A DNA stretch of 64,000 nucleotides from Lepiota brunneoincarnata (GCA_023014365.1 JAEBUN010000030.1:186001-250000); one strand, 5' to 3'. Numbered from the stretch's first letter, positions 44,750 through 57,560 are shown. Notes: generated by a model from the sequence alone, not told the origin. Program-made: numbers and translations.

Positions 44750-47700
44750 TGTTACGAAGGAGAATAGCAACTGAACGGGACACCTCCGTTGTGCCATCAA
44801 CAACTGTAGTCATTCAAATGAGAGAGAATACACCAGGTATTCGGCAGTAGACATTGCGCACAAGATACGAGTTCCCAACATTGACATCCCAGCTGTGCCT
44901 GGAATCGATTGGCGATTGGTGTTGGCTGTGAGAGAGAGGAGCGTCTACGTGTTGAATGCATGCTTTGCCCTGAACTGTCTATTTTCTTGGTAAGTTGCGC
45001 ATCGGTCATGTCCATCCGGACTCCTTGGCTTAGTTAAACCTGCGATAGGCTTATGGAAGGGTGTAGTGGACAATGACGAACACACAGACCTTAAATTAAC
45101 TTGACCCTGATTATGTAAATCCAGCAATGCTAAAAACATGAAGCGAATTAGCTCGCGACATATTTCAGAGGTCAGGAATATACCTTTGAACCCCACACCC
45201 AAAAGCAGCGATGGTAGCATGGTGGAAGTGATGTGGCTGTATTCTAGCCGAGTTGTCGTGAATAAAAGAAATTAGCAAAAGGTGGCATGAAAATGAGGAA
45301 ATAGGAGCTCACCGAAATCACATGGAAAACAAAGTAGAAAGGTCCAAATTAACGTGCGTTTGGTCGACCTCTTCCTTACGGAAAAGGTCTTAAGCCCAAG
45401 CCCCACAGCAAGGGAGCACGAGGGTTGGACCAGACCCTTGCTTGGGGAAAGAAAACGTACCTTGTCGTTTGGACCTACATCTTTTCTTGTTCAAACTGTT
45501 GGAGGAGCTCCTTGCTTCGATCAACAGGAAAATGCTTACCTTTGTCACCTACCTGCTTGTGAAAGGGTTGGATAGAGCCTTTGGAACAAAACACTCACTG
45601 TACATTTGACCTACACTGGTTCAGTACAAGAAGCAAAGAACATGGCAGCAGCAGCAGCAAGGGAGGCATCACAGGTAACAGACAACACAAGAGCATTTCA
45701 CAGTCCAGGATGGCGTAAAGTCCAAGCTTTGCGAGTAGCACGTTGCACATGAATCCAATCGTCATCCGCTCCAGAAGTAGACTGGTACCACCGAGAACAG
45801 GGTCAAGTAAAAAGATAACCGCATCTGGGACAGGAAAGAGACCCCTTGGGTTCGCTTGAGGATCCACTCGAGGGATGGACCATAGATATAGCGATGCAAT
45901 AGCAGCGAGGGAGAAAGCGGGAGCGGAGAGCAGAGAGATTAGCATCTAGCATGACCCGGGTGGTCTGGTTGTGGAGTCCAGAGCGGGGGCGATACCACAG
46001 CCATTGGAGCCTGTAAGCTCACAGACCACGTCCATTACTATATAGGTGAATGTGAGCATCGCGCATCACTTTATGGGCGAGAGGAGACTTACTATAGATA
46101 TTGAGAGGCCACATCGCAAAGTCCTTCGGCTTGATGGTGGCCATGGGTAAGTATACGTTCAATAGTATGGTGAGGCACTAACCATAAAGGCGGTGGGGGC
46201 GCCGGTAGGAGAGTCGCGACGACTCAATCAACTACCGACACCCCAGCGGGTGTCATGAGGCAGGATCAGAGGAAGGCGAAGTAGAGAGAGAGGGGAGAAG
46301 GAAGATGAGCTGTCCAGGAGGTTACCAAAATTTCTTGGGGGTTTTTATATGCCCCAGGAAGCTTGTGTTTGTCCTCGCAATCCGTCCAAAGAAAGGAAAG
46401 GCCAGCGCGATGGTGGAACCACCCGAATCACAAATCAAAACACGATGTGTAACACTCAGGGCAGGGAAACAGCGCTTACGACACTCCTTTTTCGTTGCCA
46501 CTTCCGCCGAGCGCTCTTCGGTGTTCAAATATCTGCTCTAGCTCCCTTGCCCTCCTATGCCATCCGCCATGTATCATTGCGCTCCCCTCCATGGACGATA
46601 ACTTATATCTCGGTTGACTGAATGAACCATTGTCCCGGTGGGGTTACGGCTATGGCGCTTTGTCGGACCCACATTTGTAAATGTTAGTCAATGATATACA
46701 GCATTGACATCGTTGTGACCTTTGCTCATCGAGGCGTGAGTGCCCCTTCCAGCATCTTTCATTACACACAGCTCATTAGTCCGCTGGTAGTATCATTACG
46801 ACCACTAGGGAGGGATGAGAAAAATTGCATATGCCGTAGCATCTTGAACTCAATCGCCCCCCTTTTCGCACGCCTTGCAGAATTGTTCAACATCCTTTAT
46901 CTGTTTTCGACTGCATTGATTTCCGAATATATGACATGCCTTTCAGACCATCCGTGCAGAATATCACAATTCGATAGACAGAACCTTGCCAGTTCAATTT
47001 GAGCAGAGAATACATAAAACCGATTTCGCATTCTGATAAGGAATGACTTTCTTACCTCAATGGGGACTTGGCTTTGTGCATGTGAACAGAGGTCTGCCCG
47101 TTATAGAAGCTCCCTGGGAGGAAGTATAGGCCACGACTTGTCCAACCGACGGGGCAGCTGTGTCCGTGGACGGTGGAGGCCATAGAAAACACCATCTGGG
47201 TACTTTAAACCCCACTCGTCCTGACCTCCATTGGCTCTCTTTACTCCCCGCCTCGCCTGTGAGGTTTACTCGTCCAGGACGTCCTGCACGAATTGTGATG
47301 ATGTCCCAGAGGAGGGGGCAGCGGAGTGTCGTTCCGATCGATCTTCCCCGGCTTCTTACTAAGCGTCCTGCTGTGTAATTTGTGTCCGAATTTGGTTGAA
47401 ATCTAGAAATTAACCCAGAAACCGATAGCACCCGGTCGCCACATTCCGTTTGGCCAATCGAAAGTTCCGGCCGAATTTTGCGGGGCGGCGGAATGCACCC
47501 CGTGCCCCGATGTAAATCTTCCTGTCTGCCGCTCCACCATCGATGGACGATTTTCATTCAACACTTTCCGCAATTTTCCTTGCCCTGACCAGCCAAAACA
47601 ATGCCTCTATTGCATTTTCCGACTACGACCAGGTTGACTGACGATAAAGCAATGGTCAAGAAATGATAATTCAAAAATAATAACCTGACTGGATAACTCT

Positions 47701-50310
47701 ATAATCGATAAATAAACAATAAATCATGTATGCTGGATCCGTCACAGGCAAATAGATATGAACCATCCCACCGCACCATGCCTGGCATATCAATCAATCG
47801 ATTCGAGAGCGTCCCAGACAGCGATGTGTATGATGAGCTACGCGACTTCCCCGGTGGCCACTGGGAATAAAATACAATCAACGCGGCTCATGAAGCCGCT
47901 GGCCGCTCACGATTAAAGCATCGATCGTTCTTCACACGCACTTCCTCCCAGCGTAAGGTGAAGGCCCCCTTAATGACTGACCAGGCCAAAGCCCGTCTCG
48001 GCCGATGCTGTCGATTGGTGCCGTGTAGAAATGAGGGACTCTGGACCTTCCAAACACTCGCATTTAGGGCTCGCTGACATCGCACAACACTTGTGAGTCG
48101 ATAGATCTTGGGTTCCCAGGTCATCCCCGAGAACTGCACTGGTTGAGTTTGTGGTCCTCGAAGGCCACTCTAGCATGTTGAGAAACCTTCATAGGTGTCT
48201 GTCACATTGAACGCTGGTGCATGGGAATCGGATAAAACTTGTAGCGCACCGTATGAGTCCGTTACCCACTCACAACAAGTCCCTCTGCGTCGCCCTTCCC
48301 AGCGGTATGGACAGCTCCAACAATCGCGGGGCCAAAATCAATTTTGACCAACACCCGGGTGGCGCCGTTAGTGAGGCGGTCAGGATGACAAGTCGCGAAC
48401 ATAATGATAGGTGACATGGCTCATCGTCGGCGAGAGTAGTGTTACGCCCCTCGTTATGTCTTGCTAGCAGCTGGTACGACCTGGGCCATGGTGAACCAAT
48501 CAGTCGTGGCACGCGGGGCATGGACTTAAGCTAAGTATAATGATGGGCTCACCTGTTTCCATCTCAACCAGGTGGAGGGGAAATTTTCTTTGCTTGAAGG
48601 TCGCCCGCGGCAAGAGGAGAGCCCGGAACATTTCTATGTGTCCCTCGAGTTGCGGCTGACTTCGGGCTAGGCTATTAGAGGGCCCTGACTCGGCGTGTAG
48701 CTACTACATATCACATATAGCGCGCCAGTAGCTAGCCGGTTGGGTTTTGGGTGGGGGGAGGAGGGTGAGGGAACGGAAGTCGAGTTGATCATCAAGGATG
48801 GTGTTGAACTATAAGTTTGTGATTCATTAGTCGGAAGCGGAGTGATTTAACTCGACATATAACTCGTACATACCACATAGAGCGCACCGACAACCGGCTC
48901 GTTTGGTTTGGGTTGGGAAAAGACCAAAAATCGAGCGAACCGTCGAGGGTGGGAGCAGGGCAGGGGTGGGGCTCCAAGGACTCCATCGATCCATGGACTG
49001 GCCAGGAAAATAGACAACGAGAAGTTCGGTCCATCGCTGGTGGCGTCTGCTGACGAGCACGCTGCTGTCATTTTCCGAGGATTTCATCATGAATCGCGCA
49101 GGACGTATGGCGTGGGTACACGCGTCAGACGTTGGCAGAGTGCGACCTGAACAGAGGAAGTCAGAGTGGACACGGTTGAAAGAACTCTAATGGACTGGGC
49201 CCGCTGTCTGGGCATTGTTGGCTCACCTCTGAGAGTTTGACGGTCTACCATTCATGCGAACTATGGCCTTGAGTGCCCTTAGAGGAGCCTTCTGAGACGA
49301 AAGAAACAGGCAGATCTCTGAGTTCGAAATTGAATGAGGGGAGTACTATTTTGGGGTACTCCTTACGAACCTCGGGATCATCGACTGTGTCCCGCCCACA
49401 CAGGTGCAACTCAAATACAGTACGAGTCACAAGCTATGGAGCTTGTCCTGCAGATGAAACACAATCCTGGGCACCGTTTTCCCCAAAGCAGGCCCTCCAA
49501 CTGAGCCACTCAATGTGTAGACCGAATCCCGACTTGCCTGTTGCGGTCTTGGACCGGACTCCGCCAGCAGCATGCCACAGCCCTTCGTAACATGACACAA
49601 CGCAACAAGGGTCGGCAGTAAATTAAAGAAGCACAAATAATAGTTCCACAAAGCGCGTGGAACAGTGTGATTGAGTTCAAGATGTTATCGTGTAATCAAT
49701 TTTCCTCGGCTCCCGCCGTTGTCCGAAACAGAAAGTTTCGAGTCAGAAATGCCGCTGGACCGATGGATTTTGTGTTGATGGGTAGCGCCCTGTGTACCGC
49801 TGCAATGGTCCTAACTAGACATTGATATCATCTAACGTGATGGACTGACATTTACTAATGTGGTTCCTGTGATGAATCGCAACCTTGCGACTTCATCGGA
49901 GTAGTATTATGGTAGGCAGTTCCCTTGCGCGCTCGCACTGGAGGAATACAGGATGCAGAGAACGGCACAGACCCTGTGCCGATGGCTCGGCGGAGGAGTT
50001 GTGACCGAAATGAATTAATCTTTCCGTCCTGGTCTTGTCCTGAGTATTACATTTTCGATTTGGGCTTCTGACTCGCGCAGTTTTGACAGCCTCGTGCTGA
50101 GCTTTCTGTCTTTGGACCGGTCGTGAGGACAAAGCAAGCCATGCCCAAGATATCCACAAGACTCAGATGATTTGTTCTCCTTCCTTGCCCATCCCGACGC
50201 TCCCCATGGCTCCTCTTCTCACTAGTCATGCCCATCGCATCCACGCCCACTGTCAAACGGCTTTATAATCAGCCTCGCTAAACACCCTCCACGGGTCTGC
50301 GTCTTACGCT
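44750..50310 (-). repeat. Repeat R1, copy b (about 5.5 kb, inverted)
   Basis: This is the inverted counterpart of 3150-8322. It is longer at its far end: 44750-45130 is absent from copy a but matches 55960-56330 and 62880-63060. Relative to copy a it is diverged by several percent with small indels. The promoter-like block, the intron-bearing stretch and the hydrophobic open frame (45595-45945) are all shared with copy a, but none has a recognised domain. Confidence 0.72.
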
Positions 50311-50370
50311 CGGGCCCCAAGCTGGTTTTGATTACGTGAAGGGTACCGGCCCTATGATGATAGCCGGGCG

Positions 50371-50540
50371 GAGGAGTTGTGACTGGAAATGAAGTGATCT
50401 TACTACCCTAGTCTTGTCCTGAGTATTATATATTCGCCTTGGGCCCCTGATTCGGGAGGTTTGGCAGCCTCATATTGAGCCTTCTTTTGTTGGACTCGCC
50501 GTGAAGACAAAGCAAGCTATGCCCAATAAATCTGGAAGAC
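50371..50540 (-). repeat. Extra copy of the R1 end
   Basis: This segment repeats 50000-50160 (ggaggagttgtga..gacaaagcaagc..atgcccaa) next to copy b and is closest to the 3360-3540 end of copy a. It directly borders the LRR-like fragment at 50541. Confidence 0.6.
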
Positions 50541-50815
50541 CTCAGACGATAGAGGATCCCCATGTTGATACGGAGTTGGGGGAATTGTTCATGGAGATGC
50601 TCCAGTCCTGTCTCTGTCACCGAGGAGAGGAGGGCAAATTTCGATTGACACACCTGGATGTCATCTTTTGTTGCAATCGTCCGGTGGGGCCTGAAACAAC
50701 TTCACAACGTCGCTTTTACAACTTGTTAGCTAGTCATTCATTTGTTTACAAGACAGGGGAGACACTTGTTAAGATCGATTGGTTTGGTCTGTACATTACA
50801 CCGGAAAAGTAATGC
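50541..50815 (+). pseudogene. LRR-like protein fragment (short copy)
   Basis: IEDPHVDTELGELFMEMLQ and RLTHLDVIF..VGPETTSQRRFY match the 52350-52600 gene closely. Both ends are lost. The family looks like the LRR-type (often F-box) proteins expanded in agaricomycetes, but no F-box is visible. Confidence 0.6.
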
Positions 50816-51483
50816 TATGCATAGTCATTTCGAGTTATCTCTCTGGTGGAGTTGGCGGCGTGTCAGATACGCGGAAGGTTGCACAGGTATGTGGGAGTTG
50901 AGGGGACCTGTAGAGGGCTTCTTAGTACTTACCTAGACCTCTTATCTAAGCATCAGGCCGGCCGTCTCCCGAAGATAGGGTAGCAAGGTGCAAAGGCGCC
51001 AGCTCTGTTAACGCTGTTAGTAAGGCGTAAGTGCGAGGTTTGGGGATTGAACCCAAGAGGCTAGAACTCACGGGTGTAGGTGGTCTAAGAATTGCTTAGG
51101 CTGAAGGTTGTATCATTGATATCCTCGAATGCCCAGTTGCCCAATATTTCTAAAAAGCAGACGCTGGCGGAGATTCCGCCATGTGCTGTGTGATATCTCC
51201 AATCTGGGGTTTTCCTTCTAACCCATCATGATAGTCTAAGAATGCATTCGCGGCCGCAAGAGAGCCGCTGTATCACCGGCTGTTGCAACATACGTATTGA
51301 TCAATAAATGAAGGGTATCATTATAACTTATACAAATCCCAGTAAATTGATTAGAACAGTCGACGCTCAATGATGAACATTAAACTCGCATTCCCAGTAA
51401 CAGAGGGACTCACATGGTGTTCGCGCTACAAGGGCCTCTCACATACACAGCCCCAGGACCACCCTCCCCGCAAATATCCGGGA

Positions 51484-51600
51484 TCATGTAGCAGGTGCGG
51501 GTCCAGACGACCACCACCACGACAAAATCTTGGACGACATTCAGAATATGAAGACAATGAGAACGAGTGTAGCGTTAGGAAGCAGCAGGAGGGGTTACAA
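51484..51600 (-). pseudogene. BET1 3' fragment (duplicated)
   Basis: On the minus strand the end of a Bet1-like protein reads ATLVLIVFIF*MSSKILSWW and then SSGPAPAT. It is the same C-terminus as the intact gene at 53712-54174, but a tryptophan codon has become TGA and the sequence upstream is unrelated. It lies in a duplicated block (50940-51650 against 52960-53800). Confidence 0.72.
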
Positions 51601-51660
51601 CTTTCCCCTGCCTCCGTGAATTGAGTTTCGACCATCTCAAGCATGCGCACAGGAGAACAA

Positions 51661-52605
51661 CGCTGGATATGGCAGAATCCTCACTCCCTCCGATGATTCC
51701 GAGGTGCTCCCTCTCTCACACAATTGTCATTATATTGATCAATACACCCATTCTCCCACCTGTTCCGAGTCCTTCCATTGTCCCAGATCACAGAGCTCAA
51801 CTCTTCAGACCTGGTCGGGCCACACTTGTTTCATTCACTCTCCCACTTGATGCCAAATCTTTCCAAACTAGAGGCCGATGTCTTCCTCGACGGAGGCTTT
51901 TACGCCCCAGGTTCTGAAGAAGTCTGCAGCTCACACCGAATTTCCTGCACTCGGGAGTCTGATTCTAAAAACATTGTCAAGCGCGGAGGGTATACCCCTC
52001 GAAACGCAGTTCCTCTTAGACTATATGCCATTTGCGCCAGCGCTGGAACACCTCAGCTTCTATTGTCTCGGGAGTGGGAAGATTATTTGCAAAGATGCCT
52101 TGCAACGATTTCTTGGGAGATCTGGATGCAACTGTTTGGGGTAAACCAGAAGTCCAAATCGATCTCTCTATTTTTCCTAATATCAACACCATCACATTCT
52201 ACGGAGAAACCAAATATGATAGGGAGTCTATACAACGGCTCACAGTCTCTTCGCCACTAAGGAAGTTGCTGGGTGGCAACGGAAGGTCTGCCGCTGGGCG
52301 CCAGTCATTTGTTGAAAGTTGTCTGTGTCCTCGTGTCGCAAGTATGATCATAGAGGATCCCTATGTTGATACGGAGTTGAAGGAATCGTTTGTGGAGATG
52401 CTCGAGTCGAGTCTCTCCGTCACCGAGGTCCAACTTGAAGGAGAGGAGGGTGATTCTGCTGTACGTCGATTGACACACCTGGATGTTATCTTTGATTGTG
52501 AATTTCCCGACCCAATGGGGCCCGAAGCAACTTCACAACGTCACTTTTATGAGTTGTTCACTAGTCGCTTATCTGGTTACAAGTCGGGAGAGACATTTGT
52601 TGGGG
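51661..52605 (+). pseudogene. LRR-like protein gene, frameshifted, 3' end replaced by a SINE-like repeat
   Basis: Coding stretches in order: LSQITELNSSDLVGPHLFHS and LMPNLSKLEADVFLDGG (51778-51910); FPALGSLILKTLSSAEG and ALEHLSFYCLGSGK (51930-52100); then after a one-base shift near 52105 FLGDLDATVWGKPEVQIDLS, FPNINTITFYGETKYD, DPYVDTELKESFVEMLES and RRLTHLDVIFDCEFPD. Leucine spacing suggests LRR-type solenoid units. The last residues before the stop at 52695-52697 come from the repeat that starts at about 52603. Related fragments lie at 50541, 57700-58880 and 60871-61860. Function unknown. Confidence 0.6.
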
Positions 52606-53031
52606 GGACTTATGCGGGTTTCGCCCTTGCGAAGGGGCTCATCAGAGGGCTTAACCGCTGCCCTAACCCGCCTTGGCTCATGTGGCGACAGAATTAGACT
52701 ACCCAACTTAGGATGGCTGTGGGGGAGTATGAATCAATATATTAATTGATCTGCCGGACTGGCTAGCGCGCCGGGGTGCCTCCGGGACCCCGTACAGAGT
52801 AGGTAGGAAGGGGGGGGGGGGCTGGGCCTGGGGCATCCCTCCCACTCGGGCCCCTCATGGCATGGTACCTGATGAGAGGCCTGCCCACTGCGTAGTCTTT
52901 TACACTACGGCTTTTTCGTCTGTCTGTCTGTGTGTAATTCCTTAGCCAGATCCTTACTTAAGCGTCAGGCCGGCCGTCTTCGAAGATAGGCAGCAAGCTG
53001 CGAAAGTGCGAGGTCTTGGAATCGAACCAAG
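52603..53031 (-). repeat. SINE-like repeat, copy 1
   Basis: About 425 bp, shared with 58014-58424. One end carries a tRNA T-arm-like hairpin: CTTGG-TTCGATT-CCAAG on the minus strand (53015-53031), which contains a perfect pol III B-box GGTTCGATTCC. No convincing A-box was seen. The interior includes cctccgggacc and gcctgatgagaggcc motifs. A 3'-end piece recurs at 50938-51055. Confidence 0.55.
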
Positions 53032-53711
53032 ATGGGATTAATAGGTACAGTAGCGGTAATAAGTATCGTACACTCAGTTATATGTCTATAATTTGAGCAA
53101 AAAAAATTGGTGATTTGGCATTGTGCCGGAAAAGTAATGTTATTATGTATGTACTTACTGTACACAGCCCATTGAGTGGTCAGATGCGCCAACGGTTTAC
53201 ACGTGTATGTGGAGAAAGCTAGAACGAACGGGCGTAACGGGGCCTAAGAATGGCTTAGGGCTTAGAGGTGTATCATCCCAAATGCCCAGTTGTCCAATAC
53301 TTCTAAAAAAGCAGACGCTGGCGGAGATTCCGCTATGTGCTATGTGATATCTCCGATCTGGGGGTTGTTGCCTTCTAACCTATCGTGGTAGTCTAAGAAT
53401 TCATTCACAGCCTCACGAGAGCCGTTGTGTCACCGTCTTCTGCAATAAGGGTATTGTGGGTGTCGCAGCCGTCAAGGAACGCCAATGCGATTGCATACGC
53501 GAAGTATTGATCAATAAGTAGGGGGGTATCATTACAACTTGAACAAATCCGCAAGTAAACTGATTGGAACAACCGGCGCTCAATGTTGAATATCCAACCC
53601 AGTAGCCGAAGGACTCACATAGTGTCCGAGATCTCAAGGGGGGAGGGTAGACTGCCTCTCATATACACACAGCCCCAAGCCAGCCCCTACCCCCGCGCCA
53701 AATGTACGGGA

Positions 53712-54174
53712 TCATGTAGCAGGCGCGGGTCCCGAAGACCACCACCACGACAAAATCTTGGACGATATCCAGAATGCGATGAAGACAGTGACGACAAGTG
53801 TGGCGATACGCCATGGCTTGAGGCTTCCTGATCCAATACCGAACGCCTGCGTTGCCCGCCGGGATGTCTGAGTAAGAGTGGTGGTGAATGATGTGAAGCG
53901 GTTGTTCTAGCGACGTGGGGGGGTAAGATAACCACATGGAAAAAGAAAAAAAAAAGGGACACACGGAGTCATCTAGCATAAGGTTCTGCGATTCGACATC
54001 GTCATGAATGTCTGTTGTTATCTAAACCAAGGAGAGGGTCAGAATTTCAACCGTGTGGGCTGGAGAGATACGTACTCCTCGGAGAGTCCGGATTTTGGAG
54101 TGCAGTTCGTCGAGGCGCTGGTCGTTCTGGGCCTCGTATGTGTCTTCGGCACGGCCGCCTCTTGATGATGACAT
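53712..54174 (-). CDS. BET1: Bet1-type SNARE (ER-Golgi Qc-SNARE)
   Basis: Predicted three exons on the minus strand: 54174-54076, 54021-53965 and 53906-53712, with 54- and 58-nt GT..AG introns; product 116 residues. The N-terminus is short and hydrophilic (MSSSRGGRAEDTYEAQNDQR). The SNARE helix runs about 18-80 (LDELHSKIRTLRG, TTDIHDDVESQN, FTSFTTTLTQTSRRATQAFG), and a C-terminal anchor follows (IATLVVTVFIAFWISSKIL) with a short lumenal tail. Bet1/Bet1-like proteins drive fusion of ER-derived and intra-Golgi vesicles. Length and architecture fit the family, and the frame is intact across both splices. It is divergent from the membrane-protein gene at 54559 over a 384-bp spacer. Sft1/Bet1-like paralogue status is not resolved. 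Confidence 0.87.
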
Positions 54175-54558
54175 GAGGTGAATAAGAAGGATGAGCGGCC
54201 GAGGTGACAACAGTGGTGTGACAGCTGTCCATTGTGACACGTGACACAGTCCCGCGGCCGGTAAGCAAGCGCCGTGGGCTTATCGAGGGCTTACCTGCTT
54301 CCCGCTGCTAACGCCATAAGTCTCATGACTGATGTGTACCCTGCAGTGTCGAGAACGGCCAAGAAAATAAGAGGGGACAAAGGGGCGGGCAGCTCCACTA
54401 AACTGCGGTGGCTCGGACCATGGGTGGCGAAGGATAAGCACAACGTCCCCGATAAAGAAGTCGTGTAGGCTTTGCACGGAAGCTAGAAGTATCCCCTTCC
54501 AAGTATTTATAGCTCCCCCCTTCTCCTCGTTTTTATTTCCCTGCCCTTTCCCCCACCA

Positions 54559-55424
54559 ATGCCTCGTTCTTCCCTCTGGGCTGCACGTTTCGTGTCACTC
54601 GCTCTGGCCTGGGCGTTCGCTGGGGCCTCCTTTGCTCTTGGTGGGTATTTCTTTTCGTCTATATCCTCGCCGCGCATCATTCATCAGAACCTAGCAATCA
54701 ACGCGTTGGTCAGGTCTAATCGCGATAAATCGAGGGTCACTTTCCGAATCTCTGCCGCTCAAGTCAATACGAACGGTATGATGACATCCTCCAGGCCGTC
54801 ATGCTCACCCAACATCGCACATATATATTACAGACGTTACACGAGCTGGAGGAGTCATTGCAGCTCTTTCATTTATCATCCTCCTCGTCGCGACACTAGG
54901 TCTCGTCTCCCTTTGCTTCCGTCCGTCCTCCGCCCCCCGGCGTAGCGTTCTTATCTTACAAGCTGGCCTCCTCACTTTCTGCGCGCTCGGACTCATTGCT
55001 GTCCTTGTCCCATTCACGCTCTTTGTTGCGACAAGGAATGCGACGGCTTCAGTCAATGGTAACCGCATACCCGATGGAACAGTGGGAGCACTTGGGCAGC
55101 AATTAGGCATCAATTCTATTTACAGACGCTCTTGGTACCGTAAGTTTACATGCTGTGTTCCCCACCCCCACCCCGCCTATATTCACACCATCTCTTCTCG
55201 GTCTAGTGCGCCTCGTGGCTATCATTCCTTGGATAACTGTGCTATTCACAATCATAGCCGCTGTCATTCTCTTCGCAACCGCTTCTCGCCTGCGTCGCTC
55301 GACCGCTTCCCAGCCCGTCGTGACCAAATCCGCTCCCACTGATGCTGCTCACCGGGACCCGCCCGCGACAGGAGAACAGGGAAACCCCGTCCCGGAGCAC
55401 ACTGAAAGACCTGCTGCTGTCTAA
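54559..55424 (+). CDS. Four-helix integral membrane protein (unrecognised)
   Basis: Predicted exons 54559-54775, 54834-55139 and 55207-55424 (introns 58 and 67 nt) give 246 residues with no stop. Hydrophobic segments: about 12-32 (FVSLALAWAFAGASFALGGY), 79-101 (VIAALSFIILLVATLGLVSL), 113-140 (ILQAGLLTFCALGLIAVLVP) and 178-200 (LVAIIPWITVLFTIIAAVIL). The loop between helices 3 and 4 (NATASVNGNRIPDGTVGALG) is polar with an N-glycosylation-type NAT. The tail is hydrophilic. A second, intact 5' copy starts at 63683. A TATA-like stretch (tatttatag, about 54504) precedes the ATG. Function unknown; a plasma-membrane or endomembrane location is expected. The 55045-55131 stretch could alternatively be an intron. 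Confidence 0.75.
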
Positions 55425-55439
55425 TTGAAAGTGAGGTGG

Positions 55440-55950
55440 GGGGTTCATCGGGAAGCTGTTCTTGTGCTTTTGTATGTACGTATACATGTACTGTCTGTGT
55501 TATTGATTCCGCTCCCCATCATCTATCGTTGGCGTGTCCCCTTGAGAAGCTCTAATATGAAACAACTACTCCACCACCCACATTGAGCGCTTATCATTGA
55601 CGGACAGACGCACACAACAAGGGCCGCATATAGATGGTCCAGGCACAGCGACGATAAATCCGAACATAATGAATGGAACGTTGCATTCCTCCCCATGCCT
55701 TTTAGTTTAAACTGAGTAGGTCACACAGCATTGAGCGGGAGTTGCGGCTGCCGACTAAACCCAACCACATGCTTCATTGAATACTGGTTCTCAGCCACAA
55801 CAGTGGGGTGTTCCGACTTGTGCGTAGTGAGCTATACTGTAAATGGAATTACTGAATGCCTTGGGGCCACCTTTGTCCCGTAAACGATCGAAAAGGTCAA
55901 GGGCCAAATCCAAAGATCAGATGACCGGATACAAAGGGAGAAAAGGCCAA
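55440..55950. repeat. 3' flank of the membrane-protein gene, duplicated at 59580-60100
   Basis: Shared runs include tccccttgagaagctcta, gcgcttatcattgac and agatggtccaggcacag, in the same order and strand in both copies. It is a direct segmental duplication with indels. Confidence 0.8.
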
Positions 55951-55959
55951 TGTACAGCA

Positions 55960-57560
55960 AATGGGGTTACCGGTGTGTTTATCAAGGAAAACAGAACGAG
56001 ACCCTCCGTACCATCAACAGTTGTAGTCATTTCAAGTGAAAACAAAAATACAGTAGGTTTTCGATATGTACGTAGTAGAGAGACATACAAGCTCTTTCCT
56101 GACCATTGATACCCCCCACCCTCCCGACCATGATTGGCGATGCGGCGCTCATCAGCATTCAATGACGCAGGGGAACGCCATTACGTGTTGATTGCGTGCT
56201 GGCCTAAGGGGCATTGTAAAAATGCACAGCGGTTCTGGGAGAGAGAGGCGCGGTGGAAGACCATGACGAAAACGGACCTTGAAAGAAACCTTGATCCCGA
56301 TTAGGCACGCTAAGAACATGAAGCGAATAAGCCCGTGCAAACGTACATAAGTACATACTTCAGAAAGAGAAAGTAGCATACCGGGGGGAAGGTGGGGTGG
56401 TGTGGCCGCATCCTGGTGATCTCGAAAGAAGTACAACTGCCATGAATACAAGAAATTAGCGCAAGGAGTTATTGAACAAAAAAGATATAGGGGCTCACAG
56501 AAAATAGATAGCAGGCGTAGTGGTAATTGTCCAGATTAACGTGCATTTGGTTGACCTCTTCCTTACGGAAGAGGGCTTTAAGCCCATGCCCCGCGGCAAG
56601 GGAGCACGAGGGTTGGACAGACCCTTGCATGGGAAAAGAAAACCTACCTTGCCTACATTTTTTTTTACAACCCCACCAGAGCGGCCCTTCGTGAGACCTA
56701 CCTCCCGGACTTGTTGCCATCTTGTCGAAATCATCCGGGCAGATCGTCGCAGAGGCAGCCTAGGAGCGGATGGAGCAAATACAAATGTTTGACATGTCTG
56801 ATAGAACTATGAAGGAGCCAGTTCCAATCAATGACCGAAGGGGAGCAGCATTCTCGCGACCAAGCATCAGAGTCAGGATATGACCAGGCTTGCAACCGGG
56901 GGGGGGGAAGCATGCTTGGTACTTGCTGCCCAGGTTAAAAATGCCCAGAGTGGGGCCGACACTTGATGGGAGAAAGGAAGGACGAGTTGTCTGGGGGCTT
57001 ACAAAAATTCTTTGGGGGTTTTTATATGCCCCAGGAGGGTGATATTACTGCTTGAAAATATAAGAAGACAGTGGATGTCGAAGCTTGGAGAGGGGAGGAG
57101 AGAAGACAAGTTGTCTAGGGCAACACCAACGATTCTGTGGGGTTTTTATACACCCCAGGAGGGAGGCGTTACTACTTGCTTATCCTTGCGATGCATCCAG
57201 AGAAAGGAGAAGCCAACACAATGGAGGAACTACCCGAATCACAAAGCAAAATGCGACGCATAACACTCAAGACAAGGAAACGGCACTTTTGACAATCCCT
57301 TTTCGGTCGCAACTTTCGCCGAGCGCTTTTCCGTGTTCAAATATCTGCTCTAGCTCCCTTGTCCTCCCCTTCATGGATAAAACTTATATCTCGGTTGGTT
57401 GGATGAATAATTTCCCCAGAAACACCGTTAGGCTATCGCGTTTTGTCGGATCTACAGTTGCAAACGTTAGTCGATGGTGTACACTATTTACGTTGCGTAT
57501 GGAGTAGGATGCCCATTGTTATCTTTGCGTATCGAGGCGTGGGTACTCCTCCCAGCATTT
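55960..57560 (-). repeat. R1 fragment c
   Basis: 55960-56750 follows the far end of copy b (44750-45560) and 56940-57560 follows 46290-46770; the part between is deleted. The TATA-containing segment tttttatatgccccagg is present twice (about 57018 and, as a variant, 57146). Confidence 0.65.

Noticed and set aside
45595..45945. Conserved hydrophobic frame of 115-116 codons shared by R1 copies (also 7494-7841)
   Set aside because: It could be a small membrane protein, but both copies lack a convincing start context or family, an upstream stop interrupts the joined exon reading, and the frame is not kept in fragment e. Treated as part of R1 only.
48790..49090. Three overlapping open frames with similar translations in both R1 copies
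   Set aside because: At most one can be coding. The spliced frame described at 4345-5100 fits the introns best, and the others are shadows.
52960..53240. A real tRNA gene around the B-box hairpin
   Set aside because: Only the T-arm is well formed. No D-arm, anticodon arm or matching 5' acceptor strand could be placed on the minus strand in any copy.
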